Part shown: positions 1 to 5,294 of the stretch, one piece after another | Layout of the letters: every line of letters begins with the position of its first letter | How positions within the stretch are numbered: position 1 is the stretch's first letter | Assembly (NCBI GenBank): GCA_003157575.1 | Contig: PMKA01000399.1 | Coordinates: forward strand, 1,980 to 7,273 | From: Opitutia bacterium | Lineage (GTDB): Bacteria; Verrucomicrobiota; Verrucomicrobiia; Opitutales; Opitutaceae | Direction: 5' to 3' | DNA: 5,294 bases | Notes under the pieces: model-generated | The model's database searches: none | Seen by the model: only the letters and a program-made list of their open reading frames with translations | Told to the model about the DNA's origin: nothing | Translations under genes and position numbers: made by a program

Positions 1-96
1 GAGGAGCGGAAGCCTCAACTGCGGGATTTTTCGTTCCCCCGGGATCGACCCGCCCGACGGTAAGCCCCTCGAAACGGCACCCGCCCGGCGCAGAGA
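1..96. other. Left-edge sequence with no supported gene
   Basis: This stretch follows the stop codon of the TPR gene. I see no convincing start codon with a ribosome binding site and no clear stem-loop plus T-tract that would mark a terminator for the minus-strand operon. On the plus strand, frame 1 is open from the window edge to a TAA at 61-63 (20 codons, rich in Arg, Pro and Asp). It could be the C-terminal tail of a convergent gene entering from the left, but it is too short to separate from chance in GC-rich DNA. Confidence 0.4.
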
Positions 97-858
97 TCAG
101 GCCGGCGGCAGGGCTGCCAACGCCTGACGCGCCGAATCCCGTTTGGGGTCGAGCTCGAGCGCCTTCTCAAGCTGGGCGCGCGCGTCCGCCGGACGGTTCA
201 GTTTCGCCAGGATGCGGGCCGCCTGCTCGTGCAGCCAGGACTGCTCCGGATGGAGCCGAAGCGCCTCCTCGTAGTATCCAAGGGACTGCTCGAGCCGTCC
301 CTGCCGTTCGGCAATGGAGGCCAGTTCCAGCGTGCCCGAAAATGCATCCCGCTTCCGCGCCTCCTCCGCATAAGCGAGCGCCTTCTCCAGACTTCCCCCG
401 GCAATGGCCGGCGCGTTCTGGTAGTAGCGGGACAGGCCGACATAGCCGGGAACGTGGTCCGGATCGATCTCCACGGAGCGCTTGAATGCCTTGAGCATCC
501 GGCCGGCAAGCAGGCCCTGTTGCATGAAATTGACCTCCCCCATCCGCTGCGAAATCGCCGCCCCGAGGCGCGACTGGTAGTCCGGTCTCTTGGGATCGAT
601 CTTCCCGGCCCGTTCCAGGAGTTCGACCGCCTCCTTCACGCGTTTCTGCCGCAGCCGGATCTCGCCGAGAAGGGCGCACGCATCCGCACGGGCGTTCTCG
701 CGTTGCGCGAGCGGCGTTGCGAGCGTCTCCGCCGCGACAAGGTCGCCTTTGTCAAAAGCGGCGGCGGCAACCGCGAGCGGATCGGCCGGGGCCTGCTCCG
801 CGTTCATCGAACTCCCTGCAAGCAGGGCTGCAAAAAACAAACATTGGTGGATCTTCAT
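97..858 (-). CDS. Exported tetratricopeptide-repeat (TPR) protein
   Basis: A 253-residue protein, probably exported and acting as a periplasmic or envelope scaffold; no enzymatic motif is visible. The ATG at 856-858 is chosen because it opens with a signal peptide: basic MKIHQ, hydrophobic core CLFFAALLAG, and possible signal peptidase I cleavage near residue 20 (SMNA/EQ). The Met at -3 is unusual, and no lipobox cysteine is present. The frame stays open upstream, but that part runs into the permease gene and is low-complexity Arg/Ser. Helical TPR repeats cover about residues 27-55, 58-91, 117-150, 156-206 and 207-240, with typical pieces such as AVELLERAGKIDP, YYEEALRLHP and AQLEKALELDP. A QNAPAIAGGSLEKA motif at about 147-160 interrupts the array; I recall similar AP-x-x-GGS segments in other bacterial TPR proteins. 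The gene starts 16 bp after the permease stop, probably in one operon. I see no good Shine-Dalgarno sequence, so translation may be coupled. The TPR assignment is firm; the role is unknown. Confidence 0.85.
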   Translation of the reverse strand: MKIHQCLFFAALLAGSSMNAEQAPADPLAVAAAAFDKGDLVAAETLATPLAQRENARADACALLGEIRLRQKRVKEAVELLERAGKIDPKRPDYQSRLGAAISQRMGEVNFMQQGLLAGRMLKAFKRSVEIDPDHVPGYVGLSRYYQNAPAIAGGSLEKALAYAEEARKRDAFSGTLELASIAERQGRLEQSLGYYEEALRLHPEQSWLHEQAARILAKLNRPADARAQLEKALELDPKRDSARQALAALPPA

Positions 859-874
859 GGTGGAAAACAGCTGT

Positions 875-3286
875 CTATTCTGACTGGAGCGAGAGGGTCG
901 GGGGACGCCTTGCCGCCCGCCAGGCCGGCACGACGCAGGCGGCCAGCGCGACCGCAGGAAGCAGCATCGAGAGCAGCGCCAGCGTGACGGGATCGCGCGG
1001 AGCGACGCCAAACAGCAGCCCCTGAAGCGCTCCGGCCAGCAGCCACGCGCCCACGAGTCCCCCTGCAACGCCCGCGATCACGGGTCCGCCGAATCGCCGC
1101 AAAAAATGTCGCACCACGCCGCCAGGCGTCGCCCCAAGGGCCAGCCGCACTCCGATCTCCCGCGTCCGCTGCACGACCAGGCAGGCCATGTTTGCATACA
1201 CTCCCAGCACCGCGAGCCCGAGCGCCACGGCGGCAAACCCGCCCAGCAGCACGGCGTAAAGCATGGATTGGGCGGTCAGCTGCCGTCTGCTCTCGGCCAT
1301 CGTCGTCAGCGTCACCGGCAGCGTCGGCTCGATTTTTTGCAGGGTGTCGCGGATCTGCGGAAGGGTGGCCGTCGCGCCCGGCCGCAGGCGCACCAGCAGC
1401 GTCGTGAAGATCCAGGGCATCTGCTTCTGCGGCACGTAAACCTGCGCCGGCGGTGCGTCGGCAAGACTGTCCTGGCGGACATCGCCCACGACGCCGACGA
1501 TTTCGCGATATTGATTCGAAATCCATGGCAGAAGCATGATCCGCCGGCCGATCGGATTCTCGCCCGGGAAATAGCGGCGGGCAAATGCCTGGTTCACCAC
1601 GGCCACTGGCGCTCCGTCGCCTCCGTCCTGCTCGGTGAACAGCCGGCCGCCCAGAACCGGGATCTGGAGCAGCGAAAAGAACCGCTCGCTGACCGGATTG
1701 TAAACCGCAGTCATCGCGTCGCCGTCGCGCCTTTCCCGGCCGAAGATCCACACGGGGAACGGGAGCGTGATGCCGGTCAGCGGTGCGCTTGCGTCGATTG
1801 CGACCTGGTCGATTCCGGGAGCAGCCTGCAATGCGTCGATCAGCCGGTCGTAGTAACGGGCGAGGTCGGCATTGGTCTCATAGCGCGAGGGCGCCGGCGC
1901 GATCCTGAGCATCCGCACCCCTTCCGGCCTGAAGCCAGCGTCGGCCCGCTGCAGATTCCAGAAGCTCCGCAACAACAGCGCGGCGCCCGTCAATACCATC
2001 AGCGTCAGCGCGATCTGCCCGCCGACGAGCACCGATTGAAGGCGTCCGCCGGAGGCGCTGCCGCTGCGGCCTCCTCCCCGCTTCAGCACGTCGTTCACTC
2101 CGGCCCGCGCCAGCTGCCAGGCCGGCAGAGCCCCGAAACAAAGCCCGGTCAGGACGGACGCGGCGAGCGTGAAGCCCACCACCGGCAGGCTTATGCTGAC
2201 CTCGTGCGCGCGGGGCAACAGCGTCCGCGGCAGGCTCCGGACCACGGCCGGCAACGCCACCGCAAGCATTCCGCAGCCCACGGCGCCGCCGGTCACCGCC
2301 AGCACAACGCTTTCGCCCAGCATCTGCCGCGCGAGGTCCGCCGGCCGCGCACCCAGGGCAAGGCGCAACGCCATCTCGGGCAGACGCGACGTGGCCCGGG
2401 CCAGCGAAAGGTTGGCGAGGTTCAGGCATGCGATGACGAGCACCAGGCCCACCGCAGCCATCAACAGCGAAAGCGAGCGGCGCACGCCGCCAATCCGGAG
2501 TTCGAGCAGCGGAGTCACCCTGACGCTCCAGTCCTTGTTCGTCTCCGGGTACTGCTGCTCCAGCTGCCGCGCAATCTCCGTCAGTTCGGCCTGTGCCTGG
2601 CCGGCGCTCACGCCCGGGAGGAGCCGGCCCACCACGGTCCAGAACCGCGAGTCGCGGGCAAAATACTCGGGCGCCTCCTCCGGGAACGGCACCCAGCAAT
2701 CCGCAAACGCCGGTTCCTGGAACGACGGCGGCATGACGCCGATGACCTCGTGCGGCTGGTCGTTGAGAAGCAGGGTCCGGCCGACAATATCCTCGCGGCC
2801 GCCGAACACCCGCTGCCAGCCGGAGTGGCTCAGCATGACGACCGACGGGGCCGCGGCGCTAAAGTCCTCCGCCGAAAACCCGCGGCCGCGCATCGGCTTC
2901 ACTCCGAACACCGTCAGGAACTTCGGCGTCACCAGGCCGCCCGCAAGCTGTTGCGCGGGCTCCCCGGCCGGCGCATAATTGAAGAAGTTCGGGCGGAACG
3001 CGGCCAGCGCCTCGAACGACCTGCAGGTCTGGCTGAAGTCGCGAAAATCCGAGGCCGAGAGCGACGCCTGGCGGGTTCCCCGCGAGCGGTTGACCGCCTC
3101 GAAACCCACGAGCGCCTGCGGTGCGGCATAGGGCAGCGGACTCAGCAGCACCGAGTTCAACAGCGAAAACATTGCCGTGTTTGCGCCGATGCCGAGGGCG
3201 AGCACGGCGACCGCCGTCAATGAGTAGCCGGGATTCCGGAGAAGGCGCCTCACCGTCACCCGCAGGTCGAGCCACAAGGATTGCAT
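875..3286 (-). CDS. ADOP-family ABC transporter permease (duplicated FtsX/MacB type)
   Basis: An 803-residue inner-membrane protein with two copies of the MacB periplasmic domain plus FtsX permease domain, the layout of the ADOP family (acidobacterial duplicated orphan permease). Residues 12-53 carry the family hallmark: RRLLRNPGYS, then AVLALGIGANTAMFSLLNSV, ending in a PLPY segment. Likely membrane spans are at about 21-45, 272-292, 325-350, 366-390, 416-438, 676-698, 733-758 and 765-787. Periplasmic domains lie at about 50-265 and 440-670. Each half has the FtsX cytoplasmic-loop signature (EMALRLALGA at 304-313, REIGVRLALGA at 709-719). The length fits the family, so it looks intact. The last residues (PAWRAARRPPTLSLQSE) have Pro-Pro where relatives usually have an Asp-Pro. 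Start: ATG at 3284-3286 with AGGA seven bases upstream. No ATPase or MacA-like adaptor gene is in the window. By homology it would be driven by a MacB-type ATPase encoded elsewhere and act in efflux or envelope transport; the substrate is unknown. Confidence 0.93.
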   Translation of the reverse strand: MQSLWLDLRVTVRRLLRNPGYSLTAVAVLALGIGANTAMFSLLNSVLLSPLPYAAPQALVGFEAVNRSRGTRQASLSASDFRDFSQTCRSFEALAAFRPNFFNYAPAGEPAQQLAGGLVTPKFLTVFGVKPMRGRGFSAEDFSAAAPSVVMLSHSGWQRVFGGREDIVGRTLLLNDQPHEVIGVMPPSFQEPAFADCWVPFPEEAPEYFARDSRFWTVVGRLLPGVSAGQAQAELTEIARQLEQQYPETNKDWSVRVTPLLELRIGGVRRSLSLLMAAVGLVLVIACLNLANLSLARATSRLPEMALRLALGARPADLARQMLGESVVLAVTGGAVGCGMLAVALPAVVRSLPRTLLPRAHEVSISLPVVGFTLAASVLTGLCFGALPAWQLARAGVNDVLKRGGGRSGSASGGRLQSVLVGGQIALTLMVLTGAALLLRSFWNLQRADAGFRPEGVRMLRIAPAPSRYETNADLARYYDRLIDALQAAPGIDQVAIDASAPLTGITLPFPVWIFGRERRDGDAMTAVYNPVSERFFSLLQIPVLGGRLFTEQDGGDGAPVAVVNQAFARRYFPGENPIGRRIMLLPWISNQYREIVGVVGDVRQDSLADAPPAQVYVPQKQMPWIFTTLLVRLRPGATATLPQIRDTLQKIEPTLPVTLTTMAESRRQLTAQSMLYAVLLGGFAAVALGLAVLGVYANMACLVVQRTREIGVRLALGATPGGVVRHFLRRFGGPVIAGVAGGLVGAWLLAGALQGLLFGVAPRDPVTLALLSMLLPAVALAACVVPAWRAARRPPTLSLQSE

Positions 3287-3293
3287 GGCCCCA

Positions 3294-3297
3294 TCCT
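3294..3297 (-). promoter_or_regulatory. Ribosome binding site of the permease gene
   Basis: On the minus strand AGGA, followed by TGGGGCC, stands seven bases before the ATG at 3284-3286. This is normal Shine-Dalgarno spacing and supports that start, which also places the hallmark RRLLRNPGYS segment close to the N-terminus as in the family. Confidence 0.65.
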
Positions 3298-3304
3298 AGA
3301 CGAA

Positions 3305-3318
3305 CGCCGCCGGCGGCG
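3305..3318. repeat. 14-bp perfect palindrome upstream of the permease gene
   Basis: CGCCGCCGGCGGCG is its own reverse complement and ends 18 bp before the permease start codon. It could be a regulator binding site in the leader or simply a GC-rich coincidence. No -35/-10 promoter pair could be recognised near it. Confidence 0.35.
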
Positions 3319-3397
3319 CATGTGCCGGTGGTCACGCCGGAGGCCGTGCCGTTCGTCCCGGGTGGGCCGATCCAGTTGACGTAGGGTCGCCATCTTC

Positions 3398-3454
3398 GTG
3401 GCCGCGAGCGTGAGCGAGCGAAGGCTTGGTCCACTCGCTCACGCTCGCAGCCAC
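3398..3454 (-). repeat. Large stem-loop made by two inverted repeat copies
   Basis: Bases 3398-3418 pair with 3434-3454 to form a 21-bp stem around a 15-base loop (3419-3433). Only position 3403/3449 is not Watson-Crick; in a transcript of the minus strand, the coding direction of both neighbours, it becomes a G-U pair, so that RNA stem is unbroken. It lies 79 bp after the regulator stop and 111 bp before the permease start. No T-tract follows it on the minus strand, so it is not a classic intrinsic terminator. A REP/BIME-like element that blocks 3' exonuclease or weakens read-through is a possible role (inference). Confidence 0.75.
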
Positions 3455-3515
3455 ATCCTCCGTCCACTCGCTCACGCTCGCAGCTACGAGGCGGAGTCCA
3501 TTCGCTCGCGGCTAC
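3429..3515. repeat. Three direct copies of a 26-bp GC-rich repeat (third one shortened)
   Basis: Copies lie at 3429-3454, 3462-3487 and 3496-3515, a period of 33-34 bp. The first two share all 26 positions except one (GCCAC versus GCTAC at the end). Read on the minus strand the core is GCGAGCGTGAGCGAGTGGAC. The third copy lacks six internal bases and has two substitutions. A fourth copy, inverted, is at 3398-3420. The spacers (about 7-8 bp) differ in sequence, so this is not a CRISPR array. The cluster sits between genes, as expected of dispersed extragenic repeats. Confidence 0.8.
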
Positions 3516-3533
3516 TTCCTTGGGGTAACCTCG

Positions 3534-4190
3534 CTAGATCAGGTCCAGCTCCCGCGCGCGCAGCGCCGCCTGGGTGCGGTCGAGCGCGCCGAGCTTCCCG
3601 AGCACGTTGCTCATGTGGTTCTTCACCGTGCCCTCCGCAATGCCCAGCTCCGCGGCGATCTCCTTGTTGCTGCGGCCCTCGGCCAGCAGGCGCAAGACAT
3701 CGCGTTCGCGGGACGACAAAGGTTCGGCCAGCGGCGGCGCCGTCCTGCGCGCCGCCCGCCCACCCATCCGCGCGAACTCGCCCACCACCTTCGCGGTGAC
3801 CGACGGTTCGAGAAACGACTCGCCGCGGGCCGCCAGCCGGATCGCCTCGCACAGTTTCCCCGACGGCGACGCCTTGAGCAGGTAGCCCGCCGCGCCGGCG
3901 CGCAACGCCGCAAACACCTCCTCGTCCTCCTCAAATGTCGTGAGCACGATGACCCGCGTCGCCGACGCCTCCGCCATGATCCTCCGGGTGGCTTCCACCC
4001 CGCCCATGACCGGCATGCGCAGATCCATCAGCACGACGTCGGGAACCAGCTTCCGCACAAGCGCCAGCGCCTCCTCGCCGTTGCCCGCCTCGCCCGCGAT
4101 CTCGAAATCCGCCTGAAGGCCGAGGAGCGTCCGCAAGCCCTCGCGAAAGAGGCCCTGATCGTCGACAAGCAGCAACCGAAGTTTCTTCAT
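3534..4190 (-). CDS. NarL/FixJ-family response regulator (receiver plus LuxR-type HTH)
   Basis: A 218-residue cytoplasmic DNA-binding regulator, the output partner of the adjacent kinase. The receiver domain covers about residues 3-120. It has the acidic pair D10-D11, the phosphoacceptor D56 in VVLMDLRMPVMGG, the switch Thr84 in VLTTF and the conserved Lys106 in YLLKAS, so all residues needed for phosphorylation are present. After a linker rich in Arg, Ala and Pro (about 140-156), a LuxR/GerE helix-turn-helix spans 157-218, with LSSRERDVLRLLAEGRSNKE and the recognition helix around GTVKNHMSNVLGKL. Start: ATG at 4188-4190, directly before KKLRLLLVDDQ and with GGAGG seven bases upstream. The longer open frame upstream only reads through the end of the kinase gene. 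The start overlaps the kinase stop as ATGA, which implies translational coupling. The target genes are not known from the sequence; the downstream permease is one candidate. Confidence 0.95.
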   Translation of the reverse strand: MKKLRLLLVDDQGLFREGLRTLLGLQADFEIAGEAGNGEEALALVRKLVPDVVLMDLRMPVMGGVEATRRIMAEASATRVIVLTTFEEDEEVFAALRAGAAGYLLKASPSGKLCEAIRLAARGESFLEPSVTAKVVGEFARMGGRAARRTAPPLAEPLSSRERDVLRLLAEGRSNKEIAAELGIAEGTVKNHMSNVLGKLGALDRTQAALRARELDLI

Positions 4191-5294
4191 CCGGGGACCT
4201 CCACATGCAGGATGAATCCGCCGTCCCGTCCCGCGGCGGCCTCCATGCGGCCGCCAAGCAGCTCGATGCGTTCCCGCACGCCGTTGAGGCCGAAACCGGC
4301 GCATCGTCCGCCGCCCGCCGGCCCGCCGCCCTTGTCGATGACATCGAGCCGCACCCTTGACGGCTCCAGAAAATCGAGGATGACCTGCGCCTCGCGGGAC
4401 CCTGCGTGTTTGCGCACGTTGGTCAGCCCCTCCTGGGCCACGCGGTAGAATGCGTGCTCGACGGCCGGGGACAATTCGCGGACTCCTCCCCGCACGGCAA
4501 CCGCCACGATCAGCTGAGGGTCCGCCAGCGCGAGCTGCTCGAGCTGGGGCAGCAGCGGCGGAAGCGTCGAATCGACGCGGAGCGCGCCGACCGAGCGACG
4601 CACGTCTGCCAGCGCCTCCTGGCTCAGCCTCGCGGCCTTCCCGACCGCATCCGCGGCCGGAGAGGGCGCGCCGCCCAGCAACGCCTGCGCGGCCTCGAGC
4701 TGCACGGCGATGGTCGTGAGGTAATGGCCAAGGCCGTCATGAATCTCGCGTGCGAGGCGGTTGCGTTCGCGCGCCACCGCGAGCTCCCCGGCCTGCACAG
4801 CGGCGTCGCGAAGCTTCTTGTTGGCCTCCTCCAGCTGCGCCGTCAGCGCCTCGGCCTCCTCGCGGGCGCGGGCCTCGCGCTGGCCGATGACGCTGAACGC
4901 GATCACAAACACAAATGCAGCAAGGAAGCTGAAACTGCTCTCGAAGGCCGCCCGCCAGCCGTAAGGCGCGGCGATGTGCGCCAGCGTGACGACGTACAGC
5001 AAGGTCGAGAACAACGCCGCCAGCACCCCCGGCATCAAGAAAACGATCTGGCTGACCAGTGGGAGCGAGAGAAGCCCCATGAATCCCGGCACCGGGCTGA
5101 GAAAAAGGATCAATGAAACCAGCGGCACCTGCAGGGCCAGATAGCATAGCTTGCGCGCCAGGCTGGCTTCCCGCTGGCTGTTCCAAAACGGCCACGCGGT
5201 GCCCGCCCAAAGGTACAATCCTCCCAGCAGGAAAAAGAATGCGTTGTTCCACGTCAGCCAGTGGCCGCGAAAATAGAAGAATTCCTGTGCATAA
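4187..5294 (-). CDS. Membrane sensor histidine kinase, HPK7/NarL class (5' end outside window)
   Basis: A sensor kinase that phosphorylates the neighbouring regulator. The frame is open to the right edge, so the gene is partial: 368 codons are visible, counting from the codon at 5291-5293. A TTG at 5216-5218 could start translation but would cut into a hydrophobic stretch, so the true start is probably beyond the window. The visible part begins with about five membrane spans (near 15-31, 48-66, 70-89, 90-108 and 121-137) with short loops and no large extracellular domain, suggesting that the signal is sensed in or at the membrane. A charged coiled-coil linker follows (about 138-180). The HisKA_3 dimerisation domain contains the phosphoacceptor His185 in REIHDGLGHYLTT. 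The ATPase domain has the N-box EGLTNVRKHA (288-297, Asn292), a G1 box DKGGG (320-324) and a GFGLNGVRERIELLGG G2 segment (from 333). The stop overlaps the regulator start by four bases. The class resembles LiaS, DesK and NarX; the stimulus cannot be told. Confidence 0.93.
   Translation of the reverse strand, partial: YAQEFFYFRGHWLTWNNAFFFLLGGLYLWAGTAWPFWNSQREASLARKLCYLALQVPLVSLILFLSPVPGFMGLLSLPLVSQIVFLMPGVLAALFSTLLYVVTLAHIAAPYGWRAAFESSFSFLAAFVFVIAFSVIGQREARAREEAEALTAQLEEANKKLRDAAVQAGELAVARERNRLAREIHDGLGHYLTTIAVQLEAAQALLGGAPSPAADAVGKAARLSQEALADVRRSVGALRVDSTLPPLLPQLEQLALADPQLIVAVAVRGGVRELSPAVEHAFYRVAQEGLTNVRKHAGSREAQVILDFLEPSRVRLDVIDKGGGPAGGGRCAGFGLNGVRERIELLGGRMEAAAGRDGGFILHVEVPG
4198..4202 (-). 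promoter_or_regulatory. Ribosome binding site of the response regulator gene
   Basis: GGAGG on the minus strand, seven bases before the ATG at 4188-4190 and inside the last codons of the kinase gene. It fixes the regulator start at the ATGA overlap. Confidence 0.8.

Noticed and set aside
229..987. A 252-codon plus-strand open frame opposite the TPR gene
   Set aside because: It has low-complexity composition, no motif and no ribosome binding site; the TPR gene on the other strand explains the region.
1106..3223. A 705-codon open frame on the plus strand, antisense to the permease gene
   Set aside because: Its product is rich in Arg, His, Gln and Pro with no recognisable domain. It mirrors the codon pattern of the strongly supported permease gene, a common effect in GC-rich DNA.
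3256..3393. Small minus-strand open frame of 45 codons overlapping the permease start, a possible leader peptide
   Set aside because: It has no Shine-Dalgarno sequence, its product is an Arg-rich string, and it overlaps the permease start out of frame. It could only be supported by ribosome profiling or conservation.
3398..3454. Intrinsic terminator for the kinase-regulator transcript
   Set aside because: The stem is strong, but no T-tract follows on the minus strand; the sequence after it is GAAGATGGCG. Its effect on transcription is left open.
3398..3515. CRISPR array
   Set aside because: The spacers are only 7-8 bp, one copy is inverted, one is shortened, and no cas gene is present.
3426..4448. 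A 340-codon plus-strand open frame running through the repeats and opposite the regulator gene
   Set aside because: It begins inside the repeat cluster and then lies opposite conserved receiver and HTH sequence; its product has no domain features.
5216..5218. TTG as the start codon of the histidine kinase
   Set aside because: The same frame stays open to the window edge with 25 more codons that form part of a membrane span (FFFLLGG), so the gene most likely begins outside the window.

Overview
The window is GC-rich and holds four genes, all on the minus strand, so they read right to left. From the right edge: the 3' part of a membrane sensor histidine kinase gene (5' end cut by the window), an overlapping NarL/LuxR-type response regulator gene, an intergenic stretch of about 250 bp carrying a repeat cluster, a long orphan FtsX/MacB-type permease gene of the ADOP family, and a small exported TPR-protein gene. 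The last 96 bp at the left edge have no gene I can support.

Organism: the ADOP permease (duplicated MacB/FtsX permease with no ATPase gene beside it) is typical of Acidobacteriota, notably the Solibacter group, and also occurs in Verrucomicrobiota such as Opitutaceae and in Gemmatimonadota. High GC and the intergenic GCGAGCGTGAGCGAG repeats fit a soil-type member of one of these phyla. I lean slightly to Verrucomicrobiota/Opitutales because of the repeats, but that is from memory and not decisive. No phage, plasmid, CRISPR or transposase gene is visible.

How the genes may work together: kinase and regulator overlap by ATGA and are surely one two-component system (HPK7/NarL class, as in LiaSR, DesKR and NarXL). 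The permease and TPR genes are 16 bp apart and probably cotranscribed. The permease lies downstream of the regulator on the same strand, so it may be a target of the system or a read-through partner, but a 21-bp stem-loop built from dispersed-type repeats separates the pairs. Related ATP-driven FtsX-fold permeases work in efflux, lipoprotein or peptide handling, and envelope-stress sensing. A link between this sensor and envelope stress is an inference from neighbourhood only.

The clearest unexplained structure is the repeat cluster at 3398-3515: one inverted copy, two nearly identical direct copies, and one shorter copy lacking six bases.
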